From: Telmatactis stephensoni
Lineage: Eukaryota > Cnidaria > Anthozoa > Actiniaria > Isophelliidae
NCBI GenBank assembly: GCA_029948255.1
Contig: JALIZF010001729.1
Span: 124,001-188,000, forward strand
Reading direction: 5' to 3'
DNA length: 64,000 nt
The translations under genes were made by a program, and so were the position numbers. Numbering within the stretch: position 1 is the stretch's first letter; each line of letters begins with the position of its first letter. Below the pieces are notes generated by a model. The model saw only the letters and a list, made by a program, of their open reading frames with translations, was not told the origin of the DNA and searched no databases. Below, piece after piece: positions 1 to 10,966 of this stretch.

Positions 1-2779
1 TTGTTCCCGACCACACGGTTGAACAATAAAATAACTTACTGAATACCAAAGAGTTCAGAATGACTAGAAGGACATCTTTCGTAAACAGGTGTCGGACTCT
101 GTTGATTTGACACAGTTTACCTAACAGTGAAGATGATAGGTAATCTACGTGATCATTAAAAGAAAGGTAACTATCAAATATCACTCCCAAATCTTTGCAA
201 GAGGGTGATGGAGATAACTCTTTACCAAGGAAGGGGATAGTTATACCACTCAATCTTCCAACCAACTGTCTTGTGCCAAAGAGCATGAACTTCGTTTTTT
301 GAGGATTGATGAGTAGCCGATTAGTGCAGCACCACTCTGCTACTCTGTTCAGGTCTTGACCAATCTGACTAAGAGCGTTAACGTTGTCATTAGTTGCAAA
401 GGATAAGAAGAGCTTCGTGTCATCAACATAAGACTCAACTGAGCAGATTTTAATAGCATCAGGTAGGTCGTTCATGTATAAACTGAATAGCACGGGTCCC
501 AAAATGGAACCCTGTGGGACGCCGTGAGTTACAGTTAAAGACGAGGATATTGATGTTCCAATGCGAGTGGTTTGTTCCCTATTTGTAAGGTAGCTTTGAA
601 ACCAATCCAGGGCATTCGTTGATGTTCCTAATACCTGAAGCTTGTTTAGCAAGGTAGTATGGCAGATGCTATCGAACGCCTTACTTAAGTCGATAAGTAC
701 CATGGCTGTAACTTTCTTTTCATCAATAGCATTGAAAAGGTGATTTGTAACCAAAAGGCTGAGGGTCTCAGTAGAATGATATCTCTTGTTACCACTTTGA
801 TGTTTGGTCAGGCGATTTTTATCTGACAAGAAGGAAGTGTACTGTTGTAATGCAAGTTTCTCAGCCACTTTTGATAGTACAGGGAGGAGCGAGATTGGTC
901 TATTGTTATCTGGCACCTCATGGTCACCTTCCTTAAGATGAGGGACGACTTCAGCCTTCTTCCATGCACGTGGAAAAATGGACGACTCCAACGACAGGTT
1001 TATGATATTTGTGATGGTAGGCAATATGTGGGGCAAACAGTCCTTGATGACTGAGACTGAAACTTTATCGTATCCTGGAGCTTTATTATTAGGAATGTCC
1101 ATAATCACCTTACGAACATCTGAACAAAGAACTGGTCTGAATTCAAACAGTTCATCACGAGGAAGATTAGATAGGCTTGAACTGAACGTATCAGGTAGGG
1201 TGCGTAGGCCATACGTTTCGGCGAGTTTTTCTGATGCAGACGAGGCTTTTTCCCCTACGGATATGAAGAAACGGTTGAACTCCTCTGCTAGAGCAGAAGT
1301 GTCTTTAGTATATTCAAGATTAGGATTTGATTTTGTTGGTAGGGCACGGCGTATCGTTTTCCATAGTGACGCACTGTTGTTCTTGTTGGAGAGGATCTGA
1401 TGGTTGTAATATTCGGTTTCTGCTTTCTTAAGGGCTGACTTTACTATGCACCTTTGTTGTTTGAAGGCATTCCAGTCACTGAGGGATCCTCTCTGACGAG
1501 CAATCCTGTGTAGATTATTTCTGGTAGCCATCAATTTTCTGATATCATCTGTGATGAAAGGAATTGATTTACGTTTGACTTTGACCGTCTTGATTGGGGC
1601 GTGGTCATTAAGGCAAGCCAGGAATAGATCATTGAAGCCATCAACCTTCGCATCGAGAGAATCCATCAGGTCTAGGGTGTTCCAAGGGATGTGAGAAATG
1701 TCGGAAGAAAACCTTTCTGCGTTATAGTTCTTGTAGCTGCGGGTGGTGATATAGCATGCTTTGGATTTGGGTATCTTTAAGTCCAGAACTGCGTAAACCA
1801 GAAAGTGATCACTGATAGTCGTGTCCAATACACCACTGTCTTTTACAAGGCTAGAATCAGAAGTCAACACAATGTCAATTAACGTAGAGGACGATCTGGT
1901 CACTCTAGTTGGGTCTTTAATTAATTGTGTTGCGTTCACTGCTACACAGAACGTGCGTAAGGCGTCTCCTCGGGGATTGTCCACCAGTAGATCACAGTTT
2001 AGATCACCTGTAAGTACTATGGGTTTATTCAGAGAAAGAGCGTGAGTATAACAAGGCATTAGATCGTCGGCCAGGCAAGAGATGGCACAATCCGGAGGTC
2101 TGTAAACAATACAGATAATCACAGACTTAAGATGTTTATGTTGTATTTGGAGCCACAGTTGATGCAAACCTGAATCCGATGTCCGGGTTAAATCCTTAAG
2201 GACCTTCACTTTGAGGGTACTTTTAACGTAAGCGCAAACGCCTCCACCTTTTTTACGTAATCGATCTAAGCGGTAGATGTTGTAGCCTTCAAGATGCACA
2301 CTGGTGTTAGTGACACTTGTATTAAACCACGTCTCGGAGAATGACAAGACATCAAAACCTTTCTCGAGAGCCAATTCCTTGACTTCGGTGAAGCGGTCTC
2401 TATTTTTCAATGACTCTGCATTTAGATGGGCTGTACTTATTCGCTTACGTTGACCACCATGCTCCGAGGATTTAGGCTGGTTATAACTCAGGTGACTTGA
2501 GAAACGAGTGGAGGTTTGGATGTTGATGAGATTGTTGATGTTTCTGGTACAGTCATTTGCAGATTTCTTTGTCGATAATTTCGCGGGTCGTGTTATAATT
2601 CTCACGGGAATTGAGATACCATTGTCTTGAATTGTATGATTAGTATTCAGAGTTGAAACTGAATAATTTAAGCAGATTTGAATGTTCTTTAAGGCAGAAA
2701 AAAATAAATCCTGTAAATGAGTTTCTTCGTTTTGTAAGGTAGAATTAATATTGTTGTAGGCATGTAGAAATATGTCCAT
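1..2779 (-). CDS. LINE ORF2: endonuclease-reverse transcriptase (runs off left edge)
   Basis: Read on the minus strand from an ATG at 2779, this frame stays open to the window edge, about 926 codons without a stop by eye. The N-terminal part has apurinic-endonuclease-like (EEP) landmarks in order: LNAESLKN, SETW, TGDLN and SDHFLVY. The reverse transcriptase follows with AMVLIDLSKAFD (motif A, near 700), GVPQGSILGPVLF (motif B) and YVDDTKLFL (catalytic motif C, near 418-430). This is the enzyme that nicks target DNA and copies element RNA at the nick. Domain order and motifs fit a CR1/L2/Jockey-type non-LTR retrotransposon; the clade is inferred. The lack of stops suggests a young copy. The end of RT, the C-terminal domain and the 3' UTR lie outside the window. 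Confidence 0.88.
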   Translation of the reverse strand, partial: MDIFLHAYNNINSTLQNEETHLQDLFFSALKNIQICLNYSVSTLNTNHTIQDNGISIPVRIITRPAKLSTKKSANDCTRNINNLINIQTSTRFSSHLSYNQPKSSEHGGQRKRISTAHLNAESLKNRDRFTEVKELALEKGFDVLSFSETWFNTSVTNTSVHLEGYNIYRLDRLRKKGGGVCAYVKSTLKVKVLKDLTRTSDSGLHQLWLQIQHKHLKSVIICIVYRPPDCAISCLADDLMPCYTHALSLNKPIVLTGDLNCDLLVDNPRGDALRTFCVAVNATQLIKDPTRVTRSSSTLIDIVLTSDSSLVKDSGVLDTTISDHFLVYAVLDLKIPKSKACYITTRSYKNYNAERFSSDISHIPWNTLDLMDSLDAKVDGFNDLFLACLNDHAPIKTVKVKRKSIPFITDDIRKLMATRNNLHRIARQRGSLSDWNAFKQQRCIVKSALKKAETEYYNHQILSNKNNSASLWKTIRRALPTKSNPNLEYTKDTSALAEEFNRFFISVGEKASSASEKLAETYGLRTLPDTFSSSLSNLPRDELFEFRPVLCSDVRKVIMDIPNNKAPGYDKVSVSVIKDCLPHILPTITNIINLSLESSIFPRAWKKAEVVPHLKEGDHEVPDNNRPISLLPVLSKVAEKLALQQYTSFLSDKNRLTKHQSGNKRYHSTETLSLLVTNHLFNAIDEKKVTAMVLIDLSKAFDSICHTTLLNKLQVLGTSTNALDWFQSYLTNREQTTRIGTSISSSLTVTHGVPQGSILGPVLFSLYMNDLPDAIKICSVESYVDDTKLFLSFATNDNVNALSQIGQDLNRVAEWCCTNRLLINPQKTKFMLFGTRQLVGRLSGITIPFLGKELSPSPSCKDLGVIFDSYLSFNDHVDYLSSSLLGKLCQINRVRHLFTKDVLLVILNSLVFSKLFYCSTVWSGT

Positions 2780-3228
2780 TAGATCCAATTCAAAGACGGG
2801 TGATGATGGTAACTGCAAAGGTGTCCTGAATAATTGGAGTGTTGAAGAATGAGATTGTTTGTAATTCTCGTATCCGTATTTTTACTCGCCCAGACATTAG
2901 AATCTGAAGAAGACCTAGAGTTAAGAGGTTGCACTCTTGTACATCGTTTCACCTCTGCACAATCAAAACCTGGGTTGGGATGAACGTCAGCACAAATTGC
3001 GAAAAAGGCAGGGAGACTGACATTGGCGTCAAATGGTAAGACAGCCACAGTAGAGCCACGTTTGGTGCGGTTAATGACTGGTAGCTTCAAAGAACTTGAA
3101 CGACAGAGGGAAAGCTGTATATTAGCTTTATAAAGCACAGGCAAGGTACATGGCGAGGTAACTTTGATATTCGACGGTGTGAAGTAGGTCAATACGTAGA
3201 GCAGGATAAAAATACGTCCTGTCGCCAT
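2779..3228 (-). CDS. LINE upstream ORF with signal-like start and 2A-like motif
   Basis: A 149-residue ORF directly upstream of the endonuclease-RT frame. It begins with a hydrophobic stretch (MATGRIFILLYVLTYF) that looks like a signal or membrane segment. Around residues 75-90 it carries ICADVHPNPGF, which resembles the 2A-like DxExNPGP motif known at the N-terminus of several LINE proteins. The final proline is replaced by phenylalanine, so ribosome skipping is not expected. No zinc knuckle or coiled coil is evident. Its stop and the start of the next ORF overlap as TAATG at 2777-2781, which can be read as stop-start coupling. Alternatively this is simply the N-terminus of ORF2 displaced by a frameshift. 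Both readings remain open. Confidence 0.65.
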   Translation of the reverse strand: MATGRIFILLYVLTYFTPSNIKVTSPCTLPVLYKANIQLSLCRSSSLKLPVINRTKRGSTVAVLPFDANVSLPAFFAICADVHPNPGFDCAEVKRCTRVQPLNSRSSSDSNVWASKNTDTRITNNLILQHSNYSGHLCSYHHHPSLNWI

Positions 3229-3599
3229 CTTGACTTAATTACATAGTTGTATTCATGTAGTCAAGCAGCTCACTGTATGCTTGCAAATTCTACAACTTGG
3301 ACACATATTCCTTAATTTCTCAGATAGCCGACAGAGAAGTTTGTAAGTACACAAAAGATATTTGAAAGGCTTTAGCCTTTAGGCTTTTCAGAGACAACGT
3401 TAATTGAAATAGCTATATCAAAATATCGGCAAAGGATGAGTGCATCGAGCGGAATTGGAATTCACAAGTTCAGAAAAAAGTTTGGGGAAAAAATTGTCAG
3501 TTCAGTTAAGGGCAATCTATATGAAACTCTGCAATTTTACCACTATCAAGGTGATGAATTTTGATGGTGAATTCGTTTTTTCGATTGTAAACATCGCCT
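3229..3599. other. LINE leader / spacer between two LINEs
   Basis: No convincing gene. The part next to 3228 is probably the 5' leader of the minus-strand LINE. The boundary with the plus-strand LINE fragment is near 3600, where recognisable RT sequence begins abruptly. Confidence 0.4.
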
Positions 3600-4828
3600 G
3601 TTGTACGACTCTCAGTCCGCGTTTCGTGAAGGACATTCTACTGAATCAGCACTGATAAAACTCACTGACCAAATATTGTTCAACCTAGACAAAGACAACG
3701 TTACTGGAATGGTGTTTGTTAGCCAAATTGCACCTGTACAGAGTCAGCGCTTCAGCTATGTCATGGTTCACCTCCTATCTTACAGATAGACAGCAGTTTG
3801 TATCCTTAGATGGTAAACTGTCAGACTCTTTACCAATTAAACAAGGGGTTCCACAAGGATCTGTCTTAGGACCAGTTTTATTTATGATTTTTGTGAACGA
3901 TATCCCACTTAATCTATCCAATTCCTGTGTAGACATTTTTGCTGATGACACTACACTTACTGCAAGTTCAAATTTCTCTGAAATACCAACTCTGACCCAT
4001 GGTCTAAATCAAGACCTTGACGCAGTACATAAATGGGCTCAAGACAACAAGATGATCATCAACACGAAGAAGACGAAGTCCCTTCTAGTAACGGGAAAAT
4101 GGATTGTAAAGAAGTTTGATAACGCAGATGGAATACCACCTTTGGCATTATCTCTAAAGGAAAACGAACTTACTGATGTCAAATCACACAAGCTGTTAGG
4201 AGTCATACTCGACACAGAATTATCATATGATTGCCATATCGATGAGCTCTGTAAGAAATTGTCTAAACGGATTGGGCTCCTCAAACATATCAGTCCATAC
4301 CTTAAGCGGTATCAAAGGGAAACATACTTTAATGACGTGATAAAACCGGTCATGATGTATGGAAGCATGGTTTGGGATAACTGTTCAAAGGAAAACTTAC
4401 ATCGTGTTCTGAAATTACAAAAACGGGCAGCGAGAATTATACTTGACTCAGAAAAGAACACTCCATCAATAGATTTGTTCAACAGACTGAACTGGCTCCC
4501 CTTTTCAAAGCAATCTTACATCAAACGAAATGCTCTGGCATATAAGCGTTTAAGCGATAACTATGCTACTCCAGGATACATAGATGAACTATTGCCAAAA
4601 AACTCATCTCTCCATCAAAGAGTCTTACGATACTCAAATCTAAATTTCATATGTCCCAAATACAAAAGGAAAACCGAGGGAGGAAGGACTTACGCTGTCA
4701 GAACGATCACAGAATGGAACTCTCTTGGTATCCAAGTTAGAGAAAGTGGATCGGTGTCCAGTTTTAAAAGCTGTCTATATAGAAAACTTCTCACAGACCA
4801 AAAAGCAGCCAACCAATTGAACATTTAA
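3600..4828 (+). pseudogene. 5'-truncated LINE reverse transcriptase with deleted motif A
   Basis: The fragment starts inside the RT domain (SQSAFREGHSTESALI, frame of 3601). Around 3715 it breaks: after GMVFV, a stretch that should carry the motif A aspartate is missing and the reading frame changes. From 3716 the frame is open to a stop at 4828 with QGVPQGSVLGPVLF (motif B), FADDTTL (motif C) and the thumb plus a long C-terminal region with WNSLG. Without motif A the enzyme cannot be active. It is a different LINE lineage from the minus-strand copy, because motif C reads FADD rather than YVDD. 5' truncation is the usual product of incomplete target-primed reverse transcription. Confidence 0.85.
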
Positions 4829-5275
4829 CATAATATTTGTGATATATGACGAATTTGAGCATTTATTTATTTATTTGTGATATATGACGAATTTGAGCAT
4901 TTATTTATTCATTCATTTATTATTCTATGTTATTTTGATAAAATTTGAACATTAATTTATTATATTAGTATGATATGATATATCATAAAATTGTAATTTA
5001 TCTTTGTTTACTTTTTCTATTTATAACATCTTGAAATGTTGTTTTTAATATGTGGTTTTGAAAAATACATTTTCAAATCGCCTTTATATATTTATATATT
5101 TATTAAGTAGTGTTTTTAAATTTCAAAATTCATAGCTGTAGATTATATATTTATATGTAGTTTTTGAGGGCCACAGAGTTATCAGTGTTTGTAAAACTAC
5201 TGTCATGTGTTTTACCCTCTGGAAATAAAGCCTATTATTATTATTATTATTATTATTATTTATTATTATAAATAA
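4829..5275 (+). repeat. LINE 3' UTR and (ATT)n tail with 38-bp direct duplication
   Basis: AT-rich 3' UTR of the preceding RT fragment. Two adjacent ~38 bp copies starting with TTTGTGATATATGACGAATT lie near 4838-4912. The element ends with GGAAATAAAGCC followed by an ATT microsatellite (about 5230-5265). Short microsatellite tails instead of poly(A) are typical of CR1-like LINEs. Confidence 0.7.
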
Positions 5276-5279
5276 AATA

Positions 5280-5680
5280 TATTAAATATGTATAAAATAC
5301 AAACAGATTTATTGCCTTCTTATTTGAAGAATATTTTTACTTCTGTAAATGATGTACATTCTCATAATTTAAGGAATTCTGGTTCCAATCTCTTTGTTCC
5401 CAGACCTAACTCTGAGGCAGGGAAGAGATCTTTTTGCTACGGCGGATCTGTTTTATGGAATAAACTCCCTGCTGAGTATCGTAAAGCCTGTACCTTGAAT
5501 AAATTTAAGAAATTTTTAGATAATACGAATAATCATGATAAGTAATCTTTCTTTTCATAATTAATCCTTATATTTGACAATTGATTAATTTTTATGATCT
5601 TATACAACTCTCAGGAAGAGCAATTGTAATATTGATGAGACATTGTAGTAAAATAAAGTTAACTGACTGACTGATTCCCG
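5280..5680 (+). pseudogene. LINE C-terminal fragment with microsatellite tail
   Basis: The 85-residue open frame 5288-5545 has the layout of the C-terminal domain of LINE ORF2 proteins: LLPSYLKNIF, HNLRNSGSNL, PRPNSEAGKRSF, LWNKLP, FKKFLDN. It starts just after the (ATT)n tail of the previous LINE, so it is a strongly 5'-truncated second insertion. The 3' UTR runs to about 5665 and ends AATAAAGTTAACTGACTGACTGA, a short tandem tail. Not a functional gene. Confidence 0.75.
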
Positions 5681-5944
5681 GGACTGATTATTATGACAAG
5701 CTAGCGTGATAATGGTTATAGTATTCACTTTTTAGGGGAGGCATTTGTGTTTCACATATTAACAAATCCGTGACGTTCTTTGTTAATTGTTGAACTACTA
5801 AACATCTTTGCATCTCATTATGAGTGTTAATGAAAAGAGCAGATTTACCACATGCTGACAAATTGTCAAAGAGCCACAGAAACTTATCTATATCCATCAA
5901 GACTGAATACCGGGTAGTGTCTAGAGTGATACACACCAGCGACG

Positions 5945-6398
5945 ATGTCGCATCCCTGGCAGGGCAGCAATGCTGTAACAATATTTTGCTTCTTTTCTTT
6001 TGGACTTTGGATAACATTTTCACGATTTTTGGTCGTCTTCTTAGCGATTCAGGATATTCTCACAGGAACTCTGATCCCTTCAACTGTGGTGGTCATATCG
6101 TTCACAATTACAAATGGAATCAGTAAAACGGTCAGTTCGTTCATTGTGAGAAACATCTCCTTTCGTGCATCAGTGTTCTGGTTTTCCATTCTTTTAACTA
6201 TCTCCAACATTACAGTTGTGGCGATTGACCTCGTAGAGCTTCGAATAGCTGGGCTGATTCTCTATGGAATTGCAACAGGTTGGGCAATGATTTCGATTGC
6301 TCAAATGATCCCTATCGCTGGTGCTGTAGAAGAACTGGCCAGTGCCTTTCAGACGGGTTGCAATGTTGCGGCTTTGATAGCATCATGTGTTTATGTTG
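5945..6398 (+). CDS. CLN3/battenin-like gene A, exon 1
   Basis: Starts MSHPWQGSNAVTIF and encodes about five hydrophobic membrane segments in 151 codons. The N-terminal order (W..NAV..F, then a segment ending in DIL, and a glycine/threonine-rich TGCNVAALIASCVYVG near the exon end) follows the plan of battenin (CLN3), a membrane protein of lysosomes and endosomes whose loss causes juvenile Batten disease in humans. The exon ends at a good donor (G|GTAAGT, 6398/6399) in phase 1. Joined to 7956, the frame continues. The predicted total of 426 residues is close to the usual CLN3 length of about 440. Similarity is family-level and judged by pattern only; another major-facilitator-like family is possible. 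Confidence 0.62.
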
Positions 6399-7955
6399 GT
6401 AAGTTGCAGCTTTTGTGTTCAAGATTTAGCAAGCAGCAAGCTAGTGCAATAGTAGTCTGATATACGAACAACATCCAGACAGTCCAAGAGTTGTCATGCT
6501 GCTGTGATTTTAAAATTATTGAGTCGAAACTGACAGTACATTGTTATTTTTGGGGTTAGAAAATTGCGCCTCTAATATTTCAAAATCCGTTAATACGAAT
6601 TTCTCCAAAATTAATATGCCGCTAGGCAAAGTCATTAGAAATTTTTGCTAGGCAAAGTTATCAGAAATTTTTAATATGATTATTCTATTATTTATTGTTT
6701 TATTTCATAGCGCATTTCAAAACTGTATTGTTGAATTTGCGCTTTATAAACATGGAATATTTGCGCGTAAATAGGATTTTTATGTTTTCTCTTGGCTGTA
6801 TTTATTTGAGCATTATCTAGAGGCATTATGTAATGGTTATAATCTTAGGTCTTTGTGTAGGAGCATTCATACGTGTGAGGTCAGTATGGGGTACTTGAGT
6901 AGTGGCAATTTGAATGACCCCCATTGAGGACAGCACGACACGTGAGCTGTCGTACGAAGTGATTCATTCTGATCCTGACTTTACATAAGCTGGTAGCTTT
7001 AATTTTAAATAAAATATAAATAAATCAATTATTATTAAATTATTATTAAGTCCTAAATATTAACGCCTTGTATGTCGTTTTAAAAGTTTAGGTCAAAAAA
7101 CGCGTAAAATTGCTTGGAATCTAAAACGGTACGTGACGTCATCTTTTCGTCGCTATGGTAACCCCGATGTAAACAAAACACATACCATTAAAAACTTCAG
7201 TCTTTATGTGAAAAGTGAACGAAAGTTCATGACTGTGGATGCTTTCATGTAAGAACTATAGCCGTTTCAATTTGACCGGTCGTGTACTAGAGAAATTGTA
7301 GGAAGCCTCCTTAATTTTCTCATTCTAATTCTGTTGGAAAAACAATTTAATGCATAACAATATTATTGTAATATATACTAACGTGAACATGCATGTTTCG
7401 TTCCGGTCAAGGAGTTCATCAGAGACGGGGATAGGGCATCGCGCGTCAAGTAACGTTAGCAATATGAAACTGGTTGTAATCAAATTTCGTGTTTGAAATG
7501 CATAACGCAATGGAATGCTCACCCTAAACAATTAATTTTACCTTCCAAGATAACTTTTGATCGGCCTATCCAGGATGTTTCCGTCTCTGCTTCCGCTTGC
7601 GTTCTTCTGGTTTTCACGTTGACATAAGCGACAGAAGCAGAAACGCCGGAAGAATAAGAAAATGGAATTGTTCCACTCCTTCTGTTTTGGCTTCCGTCTC
7701 GGCTGGTTTTCATATGAGCGACGGAAGCAGAAGCAGAAGCAACATATACGCAGTCTCTGTATTTCTCACCTAGTTGTGAAAAAGAGACAGTGAATGGTGG
7801 ATACTGAGTCTGCGCAGTTTGATCCTTCCGCTTCTGCTTCCTTCGTTCGTTAAACTGAGTCTCGGGACGGTGAGTTCGACCAAAGTTATGTAGCATAAAT
7901 TAATCGTTTCCAATCCTTTGATTTTATGAGTGACTACTGCTGCATTTCTTTGCAG
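6399..7955 (+). other. Intron of gene A with small repeats
   Basis: Intron of 1,557 bp, donor GTAAGT, acceptor CATTTCTTTGCAG. It holds a 29-bp tandem pair (GCTAGGCAAAGTNATNAGAA, about 6624-6680), a short inverted pair around CACGACACGTGAGCTGTCGT (near 6931), and an imperfect repeated block at 7576-7760 built around GGTTTTCA and GCGACRGAAGCAGAA. No coding exon was recognised inside it. Confidence 0.6.
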
Positions 7956-8782
7956 TACTGACAGTACACATGTGTGTGGCTCCACGAAAGGTCATCGCTG
8001 GCTGTATTCCACTTTGTCTTCTGCCATTTGCCTTCTACCTTATTCTTAAGAAAAGTAATCCCCAAAACAGTTTAAGCAAAACGGCGTCTGAGTACATCCC
8101 AGTATCGACTGATTCCTGTCAAGACCTCGAAAAGAACGACACAGCGACGCGCTCAAAGACATTATCGAAGCTGATGTTTTTTGTTGAAACTTATCCATTT
8201 ATAACTTATAATTGTCTTAGCTATTTAACTATAACGCTTTCGATACAAGCTATAAACACTACATTAGCATTTCAATCTACACCATTTGAAATACGAGATC
8301 ACTATATATATTACGCCTTTATGCACGATGGAGGGCGTTTACTCGGCGGCATTGAGCTACTCTTGATTTCCTGTTTGTGTCCTCAATGGCTCAGCGTCTT
8401 CAAGATTCGAAAGATTTGGATTCTTGTTCTCCTCAATATCGGTCATTTGTTGTTTTTCTTAGTTGCATCGTGGTATCGTTTTGTCTCTAGTGTTTACATC
8501 GTGTTGATTTTGTGTTTCACCCAAGGGATTCTACATGGATCGACTATTGTCCATACTCTTGCCTCGACAGCTGATACTTTCGTCGACACAACGGATAAAG
8601 GCATTGCTTTGGGAATGGTTGAAGTTGGACCTGATGTGGGTCGTTTGGCAGCGGGGTTGCTAGGCCTGTTTATAGAGCAATACCTCAGAGATCATTGCAC
8701 AAATAGACTACTACAAGGGAGATTTTGCTTTGCAAGATCCCAATTTAGCTTGGGATGGAGTGAAAACCTGGGTTGCAAATGA
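7956..8782 (+). CDS. CLN3/battenin-like gene A, exon 2
   Basis: The exon starts after TTTGCAG, completes the split codon of exon 1 (phase 1) and runs open to a stop at 8780-8782. It encodes a hydrophobic segment (CIPLCLLPFAFYLIL), a polar loop and then about five more membrane segments. DGGRLLGGIELLL, FVSSVYIVLILCFTQGIL, HGSTIVHTLAST and GMVEVGPDVGRLAAGLLGL align in order with the C-terminal half of battenin (…RSSL…, GLLGGAAYVN…, DTLGI…). The polar loop contains YIPV, a possible YxxPhi sorting signal for endosome/lysosome; that is inference. There is no C-terminal CAAX box, which human CLN3 has. It is followed downstream by the paralogous gene B on the same strand. Confidence 0.62.
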
Positions 8783-8868
8783 GTAGAGACTCTTATGCTT
8801 ATGACATTTCACATCTAAACTACTAGGCACAATCGTTTTTAAAATTTCTTTTCGCATTCAAATGTTGT

Positions 8869-9107
8869 TAGAGTGATTGTATTTAACCCGTGAAAGAATA
8901 GTACGCATAATATTTGACAGTAGGCTCTAAACCCATTGTATTCTGTTGTTTATTATCTACCAGTACCCAGTATATAGTGATATATTGCATTGAATGCGCA
9001 ACAATGCTCCACAAAGGAGATATGGGCAGCACGCGAGTCCGCGTGGTGAGGAGCATGCCGCGCGTGATCAAAGATCACACGGTGGGGCACGGGCGGGTTA
9101 AAACAAT
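8869..9107. mobile_element. MITE-like element, TAGAGYGA family (diverged copy)
   Basis: The left end TAGAGTGATTGTATTTAACC, followed by CGTGAAAG, resembles the ends of the 146-bp elements at 27037 and 30075. The right end has the inverted form around CACGGGCGGGTTAAAACAAT. The right boundary is unclear, so membership is tentative. Confidence 0.4.
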
Positions 9108-9281
9108 ACATGTAATTTCTCTCGTACACCCTCTTCCGAACCTTTGAGTGGCGCCTTATTCCCTGGTCTTCCTGCGTTTGAGCTCTCGATCCGCGACTTT
9201 CAATTGACCGATTGTTCTCTCTTTTATATACCCTTTGCTACGCATGGCGGCACATTGAATAGTTAGTGAACTTTCTTTCAT

Positions 9282-9430
9282 GGCAGCATGGTTAGCCGAG
9301 CGGTGAGAGCGATGGCCATCCAGCTCGGGCGCTGTATCATAAGTGAACTGAGTTTGTTTGATGTGTTGTTCTCTACCATGCCACGAGGGTTTTTTCTCCG
9401 GGTTCTCCAGTTTTTCCTTCGGTTTCTCGT
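9282..9430 (+). repeat. tRNA-derived SINE, copy 1
   Basis: Starts with a tRNA-like head including TAGCCGAGCGG, a good Pol III A box. The body GAGTTTGTTTGATGTGTTGT, then GAGGGTTTTTTCTCCGGGTT, is shared with the copy at 19062-19280. The B-box segment is missing in this copy. Confidence 0.6.
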
Positions 9431-10763
9431 GAATTCTATCATTTCTTTTGGATTCTACAGCTCCAGTCGTGTTTTATCTGCTCTACTTAGAGTATAGAAC
9501 ACAGCTACGCCTGATCAATTAAACCATTTGAGATTTGTTTACATTTCAAGTCAAATTTGAAGACAACGTACAACCTTTTTTCCGAAATAAAACAAGCACA
9601 CAGCTAACCACACAGCTCAGTGTAAAGTTTGTTTACAAGAAGAATTAGCCAATCAGAGATAAGCATAATGTAACGGTCACATGGTGGTGAAGCAATAAAA
9701 GAAACGTTAGTAATAGCAGGGATAAATTATGGTTTGAATTGGCTTCTTGATCTTGAGAGTTTGACGGCTCTTTGCACTGTTTGCAAGCTCCCTTGGTAAC
9801 GACCTGACCGTGTACCTCCAATTGGACTTTCTGTACACGGTCATTAATTTCTGTTATGTCTGGTTTCACTGGCCGGTTATTGGTTCCTCTATTGTACGCG
9901 TATTTGAAGAATTACAGCATTTAATCATTTCCAATTAATACATATGTGCTTCCGTGCATCTTTTAAGCTATCGAGCTTTTTCATAAAAGAGATATTCAAC
10001 GACCCAGGAGCATTTTGAACTGGAGGCCGTGAAGAAGGTGAGTTTTAGCGGTCAAACTCGAACGTTTATCATAACAGCAGCATGATATAAAAGCGAAAAC
10101 TGTATAGACTTCTATTCTTTTGTTTTCAGTTGGCATGTTTCCGCTTTTTGACTATTACACTCCAGTCCCGGGGGGGTGACTCCATTGTAAAATGATCGAG
10201 TATGCTCGTGGTATCTCTTAGGTGTAAAAATCAGCGATTTTAAAATCAGATTTCCCAAAATACGAAAACCACCAAATTTCTAAGGCAACTAAGTGATATT
10301 TATATTGTTCACTAAGAAATTTGGCACAAATTACAAGTATGAATAAGTTTACGAAATTTGACAGGATTTACACGAAAATTAAAATGCAAATTAATGTTAC
10401 TTCTGGATAAATATAATGTTTTTGAAGATATCTGTAATTTCAACAGAAAGTACATAAATTTTGTACCCAAATTTGACATCTAAAGCACGAGTTTGCTAAC
10501 GTATTGCCCCTTTTTGTATCATGATTGTATTGAAGTGCTTCACTGAACTGATATGATACGTATGAACGTACTACAAAAATTCAAATATTTTAACTTATTT
10601 GTTTCCACTGAGCACACTCAGTTGCTTGTGCTGCAGTGTTCTTCGTCGTGTAGTCTGTATAGTTAGCCCGAATGCACGTATAAACGTTATAGACGTGGGA
10701 AAAACATCTACAAGACAATGCGGAGCGTCTCCAGAAAAACTGTGACCGAAGCGTGCTGACTTA
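9431..10763. other. Intergenic, no gene seen
   Basis: About 1.3 kb of AT-rich sequence without a coding region, RNA gene or clear repeat that I could support. Short ORFs on both strands look like chance. Confidence 0.5.
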
Positions 10764-10963
10764 GGGGCTGTTTACATGGCACTAGGATCATCCTAGCACT
10801 AGGATCATCCTAGCAGGCGAATCATCCTACCTGCTATTCATTTACTGCATTCTGTTTACATGGAAATTTGTATCTTCAATTCGGGTACTAGGATCATCCT
10901 ACTAAACAGAATGCAGTAAATGTATAGCAGGTAGGATGATCCTAGTGCCATGTAAACACCCCC
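10764..10963. mobile_element. Harbinger-like MITE, TTA-flanked
   Basis: Terminal inverted repeats GGGGCTGTTTACATGGCACT (left) and the reverse complement of GGGGGTGTTTACATGGCACT (right) are followed inside by repeated ACTAGGATCATCCTA. Flanked on both sides by TTA (10761-10763, 10964-10966), the 3-bp target duplication typical of PIF/Harbinger elements. No coding capacity. Confidence 0.75.
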
Positions 10964-10966
10964 TTA

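Noticed and set aside
978..2045. Plus-strand ORFs of 140 and 74 codons
   Set aside because: Antisense shadows of the minus-strand LINE endonuclease-RT frame.
7519..7985. Minus-strand ORFs overlapping the gene A acceptor
   Set aside because: They run over an intronic repeat and the start of exon 2; composition biased by the GAAGCAGAA-type repeat.
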